Shown here: piece by piece, positions 35,651 through 46,200 of the stretch
Position numbering within the stretch: the first letter of the stretch is position 1
Layout of the letters: each line of letters begins with the position of its first letter
Source of the DNA: Ignavibacteriales bacterium
GTDB taxonomy: Bacteria; Bacteroidota; Ignavibacteria; Ignavibacteriales; Melioribacteraceae
Direction of reading: 5' to 3'
Length of the DNA stretch: 64,000 bases
NCBI GenBank assembly: GCA_016177735.1
Contig: JACOUS010000030.1
Coordinates: 62,001 to 126,000, forward strand
Made by a program: the position numbers and the translations under genes
The notes under the pieces: model-generated
Database searches by the model: none
Seen by the model: only the letters and a program-made list of their open reading frames with translations
What the model was told of the DNA's origin: nothing

Positions 35651-37233
35651 AAAAATTATTTTTAATTATAGTATTAGCCGCATCGCTGAAAGTTGCGGCA
35701 CAAAGTGAACAGAAAAGCATCGAGCTTCCGGATTTTGTTATTACCGGCAGACAAAGTGTTGAAGTTTTATCGGCACAAAAATCGAAACCGGAATTGATCA
35801 GCACACTTTCAAAAGAATTTTTTGTTCCCCAATATTCGCCCGAAGAACTTCCTTTGTTGATCGAATCGGATTTGAAATCCGTTCATCCTTCGATTATCGC
35901 AGAAGATTTTTTTGACGGCAATGTTAATATCGGCGTTGGCAGCCAAACATTTCCGGCTGGCGAATTCAACCTGGCAAAGTCGTTCGGAAATTATTTGGTG
36001 AAAGCCTCGGCGTGGGGAAAAAATGTTAAACAGTATATCGATAATGCCGGCTTTAACAATTCCGGAGTTTCACTTGATAATGAATTTTTCATCGGCACTA
36101 AATCTAATTTTCTTCCGGGTGCAAAAATTAAATTGAGCGGAGCTTATTCAAGAGAGTCTTCAAAATTTTTCGGCTCGCTCACCCCGTCGTTTGAAAGAAA
36201 AACCGATCGTGCTTCTGCGATTCTCTCGCTTGCAGATAATTACAGCCAGCGTTTTAATTTTGGTATCGATCTCAAGGGAAATTTCTTTTCGATGGAAGAA
36301 AATGATTTGACTGAAAAGAAACTCGGCTTAAAACCATTTGCGGCTGTTAAATTCGGGAAATTCGAAATCGGCGCCGAAGGTTTTTATCAAAAACAAATTT
36401 TGGAAAATAATTTGAGCGGAGTTGATGATTATGATTTTTATTTCGTCAACCCCTATTTGAAGGTTAGTCCTACAAAAGATGTAATACTTCTTGGTGGAGT
36501 AACTTATGCAAGTAATTCAAACAACACTTTCTTTAGTCCGTTCGGCTCGATTCAATATCTTGTTGATAATGGGATAGTTCTTCAAGCAGATTACAAACCG
36601 GCAGTGAACAATTATACTGTTTCGGATTTCACCGCAAAAAATTATTACTCGGCAAACGGATTAATAGATAATATTCTTAACGAAGTGAATGTTGATCTAA
36701 AAGTTTCTTTCAGATTTGATTACGAAAAATATTTTTCTTTTATGTTGTGGAGCGAATACAAAAAAGAAGACGGCTATTTATACTTTGAAGATGCTTCACA
36801 GAAAGGAATTTTTAATGTGCTTCGGGCAGACGATGTTAAAACCACATCGCTCGGTATAAATTTTTTGATGAATAACAACGGTTTCGGATATTTTATGATG
36901 AATGCCGGGTACAATAAAGTTACAGATAGCAAGGATAAACTCATTCCGTACAATCCCAAATTTTCCGCAGACATAACTTACGGTTATGATTTCGATTTCG
37001 GAGCCGGTGCAAAGGCTGTTTATAAATTTGCACAAGATTCGTATGCCAACCTCCTGAATACTTATAAATTAAATTCATATCATAATCTTTCTTTGGGAGT
37101 TTATTACAAACTATTTGAAGCAATAACATTGAGTGCAGACTTTCAAAACATTTTGAATAGGAGTAACTTTGCACTTAGATATTACGAAGAAAAACCTTTC
37201 GATATAATTGTTGGTGTTGAATACAGATGGTAG
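35647..37233 (+). CDS. Outer-membrane beta-barrel protein, TonB-receptor-like
   Basis: A 528-residue protein with a signal peptide (LFLIIVLAASLKVAAQ), then IELPDFVITGRQSVEVLSAQ, which resembles a TonB box region, and about 420 residues of alternating beta strands ending in VEYRW, an aromatic C-terminal pattern of outer-membrane barrels. A full plug domain is not visible, so it is not a standard TonB receptor. The ATG overlaps the TPR stop by 4 bases. ExbB-ExbD-TonB follow in the same operon. Confidence 0.75.
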   Translation: MKKLFLIIVLAASLKVAAQSEQKSIELPDFVITGRQSVEVLSAQKSKPELISTLSKEFFVPQYSPEELPLLIESDLKSVHPSIIAEDFFDGNVNIGVGSQTFPAGEFNLAKSFGNYLVKASAWGKNVKQYIDNAGFNNSGVSLDNEFFIGTKSNFLPGAKIKLSGAYSRESSKFFGSLTPSFERKTDRASAILSLADNYSQRFNFGIDLKGNFFSMEENDLTEKKLGLKPFAAVKFGKFEIGAEGFYQKQILENNLSGVDDYDFYFVNPYLKVSPTKDVILLGGVTYASNSNNTFFSPFGSIQYLVDNGIVLQADYKPAVNNYTVSDFTAKNYYSANGLIDNILNEVNVDLKVSFRFDYEKYFSFMLWSEYKKEDGYLYFEDASQKGIFNVLRADDVKTTSLGINFLMNNNGFGYFMMNAGYNKVTDSKDKLIPYNPKFSADITYGYDFDFGAGAKAVYKFAQDSYANLLNTYKLNSYHNLSLGVYYKLFEAITLSADFQNILNRSNFALRYYEEKPFDIIVGVEYRW

Positions 37234-37257
37234 ATTTCATAAAAAAGAAAGCATGAC

Positions 37258-39207
37258 ATGACGATTTCGGAACTGCAAAAGAAAGCGGCGGAGGTGCTGG
37301 GTGTATCAAGTTCTCAGAAAGAACTTGCTTTCGATATCCTCATCTCTAAAATTTCCGAAGTACTCGTTGATAACGTTACGCTTAAAGTTCCGTTGATAGG
37401 ATTTTTCCAGATAAAAGAGAATGACGAATCAAACTCGTTGATTTTCTCTCCGCTATCGGAAGATTTTTCCAAAGAAAGCAGAACACTTTATCTTACAATC
37501 GAGAGCCCGAAAAAATTTCCATTATCACAAGAGACCGATTCCGGCGCATTCAGCATTGGAGTGGGCAAGCCGTTAATTCCGCTCACTGATACCGCCGATA
37601 CAAACTCGGAACCGGAAACTTCTTTTGCCATTCTGAAAAAATCTATCGAAGAGAGAGTCAACGAAATTATTTCCGAATCGGATCATCTTCCGTACTTCAA
37701 TATTTGGGATGATTATTACGAATCGCTGAACAATCAAGCGGACGAAAAAAACGAGCAAGTTAATTTATCCGAGCTGACTGCAGATATCGAATTCAAAGAC
37801 GATTTGATTGCTGAGAACATCACTGATAATCTCCTGAATCTTGAAACAAAAGAAGAGGCAAGCGAAAAAAATCTGCCGGAAGTTTCTGCAGAACTTACAC
37901 CCTCCGATCTTTTGGCAGATTATGTTCCGCACAAAATAGATGAAGTACCTTCTGTACCCGAAATAAAATTAGAAGAAGATGTAACGAACAAAACAGAATT
38001 TGAACAACTCGAACAGATAATCGAAAAATTAGAATCGCTCGAAGAAAAAATAACGACGGAAAGTGATCTCAAAAAAAATGTTGAGTCCTCTTCGCCGTTC
38101 GACGATAGACAGCTTGAAGAAAAATTTGCCGAAGAAGAACTTGAAAAAAAACTTGCCGATGAATTAAAAGAGGAAAAGATTCCGGAAGATTTGGGAATTG
38201 AAGCTGAAGATGAAGAAGAATTTCTCGGATTGAAAAAAAATAAAGTAAAAAAGATCGAATGGAATTGGGGCGATGAACTAAAAGAAGAATTCGATTCGGC
38301 GGTAAATGAAGAAGAAACAATTTTAGATGTCCCACAAGAAGAAGAGGAAGAAATAGTTTCTCCCGAAGATATTTTTAAGAAGACTAAACCGCTTTCCGTA
38401 ACTTTGTTTGAACAGCTCGATGAATCGATAAAAAAAGAATTGGTAGAAAGCGAAAAAGATGTTCAATATTTGGAATATGCCGGTGCACCGCAAAGTTTTG
38501 ATTTTGTAGAAGATAAAGCGGCAGAAATTCCTCCGGCGGGTTACCAGGAAGAAAGACGAACAAATTATCAATCATCAACAAAAACGGATACATTCGAAGA
38601 AGAGTATCATTCGAAAGAAAAATATTTCAACAAAACTTTTCTGGTTATCTTTATTGCATTTATAGTAACAACCGGATTGACAATTTATTTACTGCTTCCG
38701 AATAAAGGAGATTCTGGGAAACAGAATGTTACATTATCGGAAACAGACCCGGCACAACACGCGGAAATAGCGAGTCCGGCGCAAACAGATACTCAGACAA
38801 CCGGCGGCGATGAGTTCAGTGATTTTCCAAGAGTTGCTTCACTGCCGGTAAAAAATGAAGGGAAGAAAGAAAAAACAAAAAATATAATTCCCCCCTCAAC
38901 AAAAATTAGTACGCCTTCGAAAACAAAACCCGGAAACGATTTGTATAAAATTCTGCAAACAGATACGCGTATTTATAAAACAATTTATTACGACGGAAGC
39001 GGTTATAACGTGCAAGTTTCATCGTGGCTCAACAAACAAAAAGCCGAAAATGAAGTGAAGAGACTGCGGCGTGAAGGTTTGACGGCTTTTTTGGTTGAAG
39101 CAAATTTACCGCAGAAGGGCGGTCTGTGGTACCGCGTGCGAATCGGCAATTTTAATTCGCGTGAAGAAGCAGAACAATTTTTAATCAACTATAATTTTGA
39201 AAAATAA
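37258..39207 (+). CDS. HU-like/SPOR two-ended membrane protein
   Basis: A 649-residue protein. Residues 1-90 look like an HU/CCDC81-type DNA-binding fold (ELQKKAAEVLGVSSSQKELAFDILISK, LKVPLIGFFQIKEN). A very acidic middle (about 110-450) leads to one membrane helix at about 461-482 (FLVIFIAFIVTTGLTIYLL), and a C-terminal SPOR domain (about 580-649, GYNVQVSSWLNKQKAENEV, GLWYRVRIGNF) binds denuded peptidoglycan. The layout could tie the nucleoid to division-site cell wall. It sits between the barrel gene and exbB. Confidence 0.8.
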   Translation: MTISELQKKAAEVLGVSSSQKELAFDILISKISEVLVDNVTLKVPLIGFFQIKENDESNSLIFSPLSEDFSKESRTLYLTIESPKKFPLSQETDSGAFSIGVGKPLIPLTDTADTNSEPETSFAILKKSIEERVNEIISESDHLPYFNIWDDYYESLNNQADEKNEQVNLSELTADIEFKDDLIAENITDNLLNLETKEEASEKNLPEVSAELTPSDLLADYVPHKIDEVPSVPEIKLEEDVTNKTEFEQLEQIIEKLESLEEKITTESDLKKNVESSSPFDDRQLEEKFAEEELEKKLADELKEEKIPEDLGIEAEDEEEFLGLKKNKVKKIEWNWGDELKEEFDSAVNEEETILDVPQEEEEEIVSPEDIFKKTKPLSVTLFEQLDESIKKELVESEKDVQYLEYAGAPQSFDFVEDKAAEIPPAGYQEERRTNYQSSTKTDTFEEEYHSKEKYFNKTFLVIFIAFIVTTGLTIYLLLPNKGDSGKQNVTLSETDPAQHAEIASPAQTDTQTTGGDEFSDFPRVASLPVKNEGKKEKTKNIIPPSTKISTPSKTKPGNDLYKILQTDTRIYKTIYYDGSGYNVQVSSWLNKQKAENEVKRLRREGLTAFLVEANLPQKGGLWYRVRIGNFNSREEAEQFLINYNFEK

Positions 39208-39221
39208 TCATAAAGGTAATT

Positions 39222-39878
39222 ATGGATTTACTCTCAATGTTCATCAAGGGCGGCTTTGTAATGTGGCCTATCTTAGTATGTTCGGTTGTTGCCGTTGCAA
39301 TCATTATTGAAAAACTAATTGTTCTTAAAAAATCCAGACAGAATATTCCCGCTTTTGTTGTTAAAGTAAGAAATTATTTAAAGCGGAAAGATGTTGTTGG
39401 TGCAATCGGGTTATGCATGGAAGAGAAGACCCCGATTTCCGGCATCGTAAAAAAAGCTTTGAAGAAACATAAACACGGTCATCAGAGAGTAGTTGAAGCA
39501 ATTGAAAGTGCCGGAAGGTTGGAAATCAATAAACTTGAAAAAGGTTTATCAACACTTGCAACAATTGCCGGTGCCGCACCGATGCTCGGTTTTTTGGGAA
39601 CAGTAACCGGAATGATCGGCGCGTTTATGAAAGTTCAAGAACTTCAAGGCGCCGCCGGACCGGCAGACCTTGCCGGCGGTATCTGGGAAGCACTTCTAAC
39701 GACTGCTTTCGGGCTCTTTGTGGGCATTCCCGTACTTGCCGTTTATAATTATCTGCACGGATTAATTCAAAAAATTGTTGTGGATATGGAAGTTGTTGTA
39801 ACCGATATTCTGGATTTGCTCGATGAATCCGGCAAAGACAAAACTCTTGAAAACTCCGATGACGAAATTTATGTGTAG
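39222..39878 (+). CDS. exbB: ExbB/TolQ-family proton channel protein
   Basis: A 218-residue inner-membrane protein of the MotA/TolQ/ExbB family with three helices. The conserved block LEKGLSTLATIAGAAPMLGFLGTVTGMIGAF and GGIWEALLTTAFGLFVGIPVLAVYNYL forms the proton path with ExbD. Length is normal. AAAGGTAATT lies before the ATG, and exbD follows 2 bases later. Confidence 0.93.
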   Translation: MDLLSMFIKGGFVMWPILVCSVVAVAIIIEKLIVLKKSRQNIPAFVVKVRNYLKRKDVVGAIGLCMEEKTPISGIVKKALKKHKHGHQRVVEAIESAGRLEINKLEKGLSTLATIAGAAPMLGFLGTVTGMIGAFMKVQELQGAAGPADLAGGIWEALLTTAFGLFVGIPVLAVYNYLHGLIQKIVVDMEVVVTDILDLLDESGKDKTLENSDDEIYV

Positions 39879-39880
39879 GA

Positions 39881-40291
39881 ATGCCAATGAAATTCGAAAC
39901 TAAAAGCCAGCCGATCAGCGCATTTAATTTTTCATCGTTAACCGATATTGTAATGCTTCTGCTGATTTTTTTCTTGCTTACTTCGCAGTTTGTTATTCAA
40001 ACCGGAATAAAAGTAAAACTACCCGGGGCGCAGAATAACGAGCAAGCGCTTCCTTCAAAAATGATTGTTACAATCACCGAACAAAGCAGAGTTTATCTCG
40101 GCTCCGAAGAAATTACAATTGATAAACTTGCCGGCAGATTGGAAGAAATTAAAAAATCTTCTTCGGAAAACAATCTTATTATTCGTGCAGATAAAACGGT
40201 AAAGATCGATTTGATAATCCGCGTAATTGATGCGGCAAAAGGGATCGGGATTGATAAGTTCACAATCGAAACAGAAAAAACCAGCGTGTGA
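39881..40291 (+). CDS. exbD: ExbD/TolR-family protein
   Basis: A 136-residue single-pass protein. The helix at about 21-42 holds the proton-carrying Asp in SLTDIVMLLLIFFLLTS. The periplasmic part with VKLPGA, IIRADKTVKIDLIIRVIDAAKGIGI is the ExbD/TolR fold. It overlaps the following TonB gene by 4 bases (ATGA type). With exbB it forms the proton-driven motor. Confidence 0.93.
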   Translation: MPMKFETKSQPISAFNFSSLTDIVMLLLIFFLLTSQFVIQTGIKVKLPGAQNNEQALPSKMIVTITEQSRVYLGSEEITIDKLAGRLEEIKKSSSENNLIIRADKTVKIDLIIRVIDAAKGIGIDKFTIETEKTSV

Positions 40292-40980
40292 TGTTAAATA
40301 AAAATCCAAGAAATATTTCGTACGTAATTTCGTTTGCACTGCACATACTTTTATTAATTCTATTTACGTTTATCACTTTTTCCGCCGAAACTGAAGCGGA
40401 TGATTATGTAACAATCGGGTTCGGAAGCGGAATGAGCATGGGAAGTCCCGGTCCTTTCGGACAAGATCAGCTCACGGAAAAAAATCAGCCGAAAGAAGAG
40501 CAGTTAAAAGAAAAAAATGAAGAACAGAAAAAAGTTGAATTACCGGAAACAAAAAATAAAGAACGCGATAACGTAGTTGTTGAAGCCGATAAGAAAAAAA
40601 AGAAAGAGAATGTTGAAGCCGAAAAGGTAAAACCGCTGAATGAAAGTTTGAACCGCACGAAAGGTACAGAACCTGAAGGTGATGCAGAAGGCGGCTTCGG
40701 ATTCGAAATTGATTTCGGCGGAAAGGGGATGAGAAAAATTTACAGTTACATTCTGCCCGAATATCCAGAAGGTGTTGCGAAAGAAATTGATGTTAAACTC
40801 CGCTTTACAATTCTTCCGGATGGAACGGTTGGTAAAATTTTCCCGCTGATAAAAGCTGATGCACGGCTTGAACTTGCCGCAATTAATTCACTTCGCCAGT
40901 GGAGATTTGAACCTCTGCCCGTCAATGCAAAACAGATTGAGCAGACTGTTATTGTGACTTTTCCTTATCGTCTGCAGTAG
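40288..40980 (+). CDS. tonB: TonB-family energy transducer
   Basis: A 230-residue protein: an N-terminal anchor helix (ISYVISFALHILLLILFTFI), a charged Lys/Glu-rich periplasmic spacer (about 60-125) and a C-terminal TonB fold (about 150-230, YPEGVAKEIDVKLRFTILPDGTVGKIFPL, INSLRQWRFEPL). It should pass the energy of the ExbB-ExbD motor to outer-membrane proteins. The spacer is short of Pro-Lys repeats. The operon carries its own barrel protein, a likely client. Confidence 0.85.
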   Translation: MMLNKNPRNISYVISFALHILLLILFTFITFSAETEADDYVTIGFGSGMSMGSPGPFGQDQLTEKNQPKEEQLKEKNEEQKKVELPETKNKERDNVVVEADKKKKKENVEAEKVKPLNESLNRTKGTEPEGDAEGGFGFEIDFGGKGMRKIYSYILPEYPEGVAKEIDVKLRFTILPDGTVGKIFPLIKADARLELAAINSLRQWRFEPLPVNAKQIEQTVIVTFPYRLQ

Positions 40981-41254
40981 CGTTGATGTCATTGTAATAG
41001 AATCTATAGAAAAAGAATTCCGCAATTGAAAGCAAAGTGAGCGAGATTGCATCCGCATCGAATTGAATTCCCAAACCTTTGCTGTCGAAAAATATTTTTA
41101 CTACAGTTGTACTGATAGACCATCCGACCGAAAAAAGAATTATGATGAGCGCAAGATTTATGAATGCGGAACCGAGCGATTCATCTTGCCACTTCTTTGT
41201 AAAAATTATTGTAACGAAAAACAGATGAGCAAAAAAGATAAATGCACTAATCAT
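40949..41254 (-). CDS. Small membrane protein
   Basis: A 101-residue protein with three hydrophobic stretches (ISAFIFFAHLFFVTIIF, SAFINLALIIILFSVGWSI, ISLTLLSIAEFFFYRF). Function is not recognised. It is the last gene of a minus-strand operon, starting 3 bases after the gene upstream. It runs 32 bases into the end of tonB on the opposite strand, so the two genes converge and overlap. Confidence 0.6.
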   Translation of the reverse strand: MISAFIFFAHLFFVTIIFTKKWQDESLGSAFINLALIIILFSVGWSISTTVVKIFFDSKGLGIQFDADAISLTLLSIAEFFFYRFYYNDINATADDKEKSQ

Positions 41255-41257
41255 TTT

Positions 41258-41764
41258 TTAGCTTTGATTTTTTTGTTTGCTGTTAATTACTTGTGCGCCG
41301 ATTATGCCGCCGATTATTCCGAACACAGAATTTATTGCAAGATTGTTTATCAAAATGGAAAAAGCGTACAACGGAGAGAACCCGTATTGTAAAATATCAT
41401 CCCGAACGCCTGAAAATAGTTTCATCACATCATTTTTAATATTTTCCGGCAGAGAGAATAATTGCAGCACTCGCGGCAATTCTGAGAATGCGGCAACAAC
41501 ATCATTATTTTTTGTGATGAGCGTGATCAAAATATCAAATCCGCTTCCGAAGAGTGCGGCGTACAAACCCGTCATCAATCCGAACATCAATGCTTTTTTA
41601 GAAGGAATTAATTCGTCGGTAGGATTTGCTTTCCGGTCCAACATTAACGAAATGAAAGCCGCCAAAGGAATTATCAAACAGCATGAAAAAGTTTTGGCTA
41701 CCGGAACAACATGCAAAACTCCGGCACCGAAGCCGCACACAAAAGCAGATAAATATTTTTTCAA
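41258..41764 (-). CDS. Membrane protein of unknown function
   Basis: About 168 residues with hydrophobic segments at both ends: LSAFVCGFGAGVLHVVPVAK, CLIIPLAAFISLML, ALMFGLMTGLYAALFGSGFDILITL and INSVFGIIGGIIGAQ. Family not recognised. The start is placed at TTG 41764, one base after the stop of the DUF2085 gene, with AGGAATTGA upstream. An in-frame ATG at 41809 would overlap that gene by 44 bases. An open frame of the same length on the plus strand is a shadow. Confidence 0.62.
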   Translation of the reverse strand: MKKYLSAFVCGFGAGVLHVVPVAKTFSCCLIIPLAAFISLMLDRKANPTDELIPSKKALMFGLMTGLYAALFGSGFDILITLITKNNDVVAAFSELPRVLQLFSLPENIKNDVMKLFSGVRDDILQYGFSPLYAFSILINNLAINSVFGIIGGIIGAQVINSKQKNQS

Positions 41765-41765
41765 A

Positions 41766-42224
41766 TCAATTCCTATTAGTGGTTTTCGTAAAAAGAAAAT
41801 TGAGACCATTGCAAAAATAAATAAATAGTACCGAACCGAAAAGAATTCCGGTTAACAGAGCAATTGTTTTTGAGTAATTGTAAACCTTAAGGCTTGAGAA
41901 GATTACATCGACAAGCATCAAAATACCGGTGAATAAAAAATATTTTATTGGAGGATTTTGCTTCGGCTGTTTGAACAGAAAAGCAAACGAAAGAATCAGT
42001 GCACTCAAATAAATTCCGGTACAGCGAGCACAAACCAAACTCCGGCATCCGCCAACTTCAATTAATTTCTTTTGATCTTGATGGCATACTAATGAGTAAC
42101 TCTGTTTTGCAAAAGGGTAGAAGTAAATCATTTTTTTATTAACGTGTACGAAACACTCGAACCAAATTCCCGTGAACCACAATAATATCAGCGCAAAAAG
42201 AAGTGTGCGTTTGGAGAAATTCAA
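41766..42224 (-). CDS. DUF2085-family membrane protein
   Basis: A 152-residue membrane protein. The cysteine motif SYSLVCHQDQKKL and CRSLVCARCTGIYLSALIL is the DUF2085 signature, presumably a metal or redox site at the membrane surface. Four hydrophobic helices are visible. The function of the family is unknown. Its start overlaps the end of the NHL gene by 4 bases, so it belongs to the same operon. Confidence 0.85.
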   Translation of the reverse strand: MNFSKRTLLFALILLWFTGIWFECFVHVNKKMIYFYPFAKQSYSLVCHQDQKKLIEVGGCRSLVCARCTGIYLSALILSFAFLFKQPKQNPPIKYFLFTGILMLVDVIFSSLKVYNYSKTIALLTGILFGSVLFIYFCNGLNFLFTKTTNRN

Positions 42225-43087
42225 TTTTTTCTTCCGGTAATTTTATAGATCAAAATTTTTGTTCCGGTTAACAAATATAATTTTGAGTTGAAAATTGCGG
42301 CGTTTTCAATTTTTTCATCCAAGCCGGGTTCAAACGAGTTGAATAGAAAATTATTTGCAGAAGCATTATCAATTCTTGAATAATAGATTGTACTGTCGGC
42401 AGATAAACAGATGAAATCCGAACCGATATTAATATTGTCCGGCTCGAAATCCAAATCTTGCCGCTTAATAAAATTTCCGAAAGTATCGAAAAGTACGAGA
42501 GCGGCTTCATCAATTACAAAAATTTTTCCGCCGCCGTTCATTGCAATCTTTTTGGGATTATCGAAAACATAATTTGCGTTATCGTATCCGCCGATTGCAG
42601 TCTGCAATTCTCCTCTAAAATTGAATTTCAAAATTCGCGCGTTGTCGGAATCCAAAACAAAAAAATCACCTTGAGAATAGACAGCAATGCCGGTCGGATA
42701 TCTGAAAGAATAATTTTCATCACCGGAAAGCGGAGTTGAGAAAGTGGAGAGGTAATTCAAATCTTTGTCGTAAATTTGAATCCGGTCGTTGTTGCGGTCG
42801 GCAACATAAACATTGAGCGTGTTGGCAAAAATATCAGCCGGTTCGTCGAACAAATAGTTCTCGCGTCCGTAGCCGCCGATAGTTTTGAGAACGTTGCCGA
42901 GTGTATCCATCTTTACAATTTCGTTCGTTCCGGCATCGCAAACGAAGATAAAGCCCGATTGATTGATTGAAAAAGCATTCGCTGCGGTGAAATGACCTAT
43001 CTCATTGCTTAAATGGAAATCTTGTGCGTTATTTGCCAATGACAAAAATAAAAGTAAAATTGACATGTAAAATCTTGTGGTCTTCAT
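42221..43087 (-). CDS. Exported NHL-repeat beta-propeller protein
   Basis: A 288-residue protein with a signal peptide (SILLLFLSLANNAQ) and about five NHL-type blades, for example GFIFVCDAGTNEIVKMDTLGNVLKTIGGYG, LNVYVADRNNDRIQIYDKDL and DFFVLDSDNARILKFNFRGELQTAIGGYD. Such six-bladed propellers bind proteins or carbohydrates outside the cell. It is the first gene of the four-gene minus-strand operon. Confidence 0.85.
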   Translation of the reverse strand: MKTTRFYMSILLLFLSLANNAQDFHLSNEIGHFTAANAFSINQSGFIFVCDAGTNEIVKMDTLGNVLKTIGGYGRENYLFDEPADIFANTLNVYVADRNNDRIQIYDKDLNYLSTFSTPLSGDENYSFRYPTGIAVYSQGDFFVLDSDNARILKFNFRGELQTAIGGYDNANYVFDNPKKIAMNGGGKIFVIDEAALVLFDTFGNFIKRQDLDFEPDNINIGSDFICLSADSTIYYSRIDNASANNFLFNSFEPGLDEKIENAAIFNSKLYLLTGTKILIYKITGRKN

Positions 43088-43221
43088 TTCAGGCTATACT
43101 TTAATCGATAAAATGTAAATTAAAATTTGGGCATACTTTCTGTAACATTTTGCTTAATAAAAATAATTGAATTTATTAAATTTACCCAAAACGTAAGTGC
43201 CAATACTTTCTGAGGACAAAT

Positions 43222-46200
43222 ATGCAAAAATATTTTAAGGTTTTTCTTGCCGCACTACTAATATTATCCTCATGTAAATTAAAAGATGGTAAATCAGATA
43301 TAAACGACCCGGGTACCGGAGGAGTTACAATTAAAGTTACGTCTCCCAACGGCGGTGAAACTTTAATGGATGGAGAAACACATGCTATACAATGGTCCAG
43401 CGCGAACATTACGTATGTAAGAATACAATTCTCAATTGATAATGGTGCAACGTGGTCTTTGGTTGCCGATAGTGCTAAGAGTCTTGGGAATTTTTCCTGG
43501 CAAGTACCGAATATTATTTCAAGCCAATGTAAAATAAGAATAGTAAGTGCAGATGGACAAACAGCCGATGAAAGCGATAATGTTTTCAGCATCATAAAAA
43601 ATTCCAACGAAAGTATTAGAATAGTTTCACCGGCCGGCGGTGAATCGTGGGAAGGCGGAACAGCAAAAGAAATTAAGTGGTACAGTTCGGGTCTCGATTC
43701 GGTGAAGATCGAATATTCGACCAACAACGGAAACAACTGGCATTTAATTGCGGTTGATAAAAAGAACACCGGCATTTATTACTGGGAACCGGTGCCAAAC
43801 ACACCTTCAACATTAGCACAAATTAGAATCACCAATGCAAAAGACGGATCTCCTTCCGCGGTTAGTTTGGTATTCAACATTTTGCCGGAACCGATTTTGA
43901 AAGTGCTCTCTCCAAACGGCGGCGAAGTTTTGCTTTCCGGCGGAAGCAGAAAAGTTGAATGGGTCTCAGAAAATATTCAGAACGTAAAAATTGCTTATAC
44001 AACAGACAACGGATTTGGCTGGACTACAATTGTCGAATCAACTCCGAGCATCGGCTTCTACACATGGAATCAAATACCGAATTTAAATTCTCAATTGTGC
44101 AAGATAAGAATATTCGATGCTGTTGACGGCGAACCTTCGGATGTTTCGGATAGCGTTTTCACAATTACAAATCAAGTTACCCAAACACTGGAAGTAACTT
44201 TGCCAAACGGAAGCGAAAGCTGGCAAGCCGGAACGGCAAAAAGTATCATTTGGAAATCGAGTGGTGTTTCGAATGTTAAAATAGATTTTACTTCGAACAA
44301 TGGAATTACATGGAATAACATTATTGATAATCTCTACAACACCGGTGCTTATGAATGGAACGTTCCGAATTCTCTTTCTACCCAATGTTTGATCAGAATT
44401 AGCGATGCAAACGACGGTGAACCTGTCGATCAAAGCAATGGACCTTTTAACATCGTTCCTAAACCAGAATTAAAAATTATTGCACCGAACGGCGGTGAAA
44501 CATGGACTGCCGGACAGATTGATACAATAAAATGGTATTCAGTCGGCGTGGAAAATGTCTTTATTGATTACACTGCAGATAATGGAATAACTTGGAATAC
44601 AATTGTTGAAAAGACTCCATCGGACGGCGAGTACGCATTTAGTTTCAGTTCTTCGGGCACGCTATTCAAAGTAAGAATTATTGACGCGGAAAATCTTTCA
44701 CCAAGAGACGAAAGCGATGGTACTTTCACCGTTCTGCCGGAACCTAAAATTATAGTCGTTAGTCCTAACGGCGGAGAAGAATTGTACGTCGGTTCAAGCA
44801 ACAATATTATGTGGACTTCCAACAACATCGAAAATGTGAAGATTGATTTCACAACCAATAACGGTGCAACGTGGGCAACAATTGTTAACAGTACCCCGAG
44901 CGATGGTGTCTTTGCATGGAATAGTATTCCCGATTTGAGTTCGCTGCAATGCAGAATTAGAATCAGCGATGCTGTTGATGGAATTCCGGCAGATATTTCG
45001 GATGATAATTTTACTATTACGACTCTCGGCAATCAATTAATAAGAGTAACTGCACCGAACGGCGGGGAAGATTGGCAAGCCGGTTCTGCTCAAAATATTA
45101 CTTGGGATGCCGCCGGCATTACAAATGTTAAAATAGAATTTACAACTAATAACGGTATCAATTGGTCAACAATTGTTTCAAGCACGCAGAGTGATGGTTT
45201 CTTCACATGGTTACAATTGCCAAGTTTATCAACCACAAATTGCAAAGTACGAATTAGTGATGCGTCAGACGGCTCTCCAAGCGACGAAAGTGATAGTTTC
45301 TTTGACATTTCTCCCGAACCAGATATTGAAATTTTGAGACCGAACGGAAATGAAATTTTCCTTACCGGCGCAGTTGAAGAAATACGTTGGACTTCTGAAA
45401 GTGTTGAAAATGTTAAGATTGAATACACAACAAACAATGGTGCGACGTGGACTGAAATTATAAACAATTTACCGAGTAATGGAAGTTATTACTGGAGTAC
45501 TATTCCGGCATTAAATTCATCTCTTTGCAAAATAAAAATTTCCGATGCTGATGACGGTAATCCGTTCGATGTATCGAATAATAATTTCCAGATTGCAAAT
45601 CAACTTGGACAAATTATAACGATCACATCCCCGGCTGGTGGAGAAGGATGGCAAGCCGGTACTTCTCAAACAATTCAGTGGACTTCAATCAGTGTTAATA
45701 ATGTTAAGATTGACTACACAACAAACAATGGTCAAACATGGATCGAGATTGTTTCTTCAACAACGAGCGACGGCTTCTATACATGGGCACAAGTTCCGAG
45801 CACTGCTTCGAACAATTGTAGAATAAGAATCAGCGATGCGGCTGATGGTGTTCCAACGGTTGCTAGCGAATTATTCAGTATCGAACCTGAACCTTCATTG
45901 AATGTTGTATCTCCTAATGGAGGCGAGACTGTTAATTATGGTGATAACATTGCTATTAAGTGGACATCGCAAAATGTTGCTAATGTTAAAATCGAATACA
46001 CACTTAACGGAGGTGCTAACTGGAACACTATTATAAACAGTGTGCCGAGTATCGGTACTTACGTGTGGAATACAGCACTCGATGCTAATTTAAATACTAA
46101 CTCTGAACAATGTAGAATTAGAATCAGTGATACAAGTGACGGTGTACCGTTTGATATTTCCGATGCTAATTTTAGTCTGTCAAATCAAGTCGTGCAAAGT

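Noticed and set aside
41277-41828. Open frame of 183 codons on the plus strand
   Set aside because: It lies opposite the minus-strand membrane genes, has no hydrophobic or family pattern, and the minus strand reads as a proper operon.
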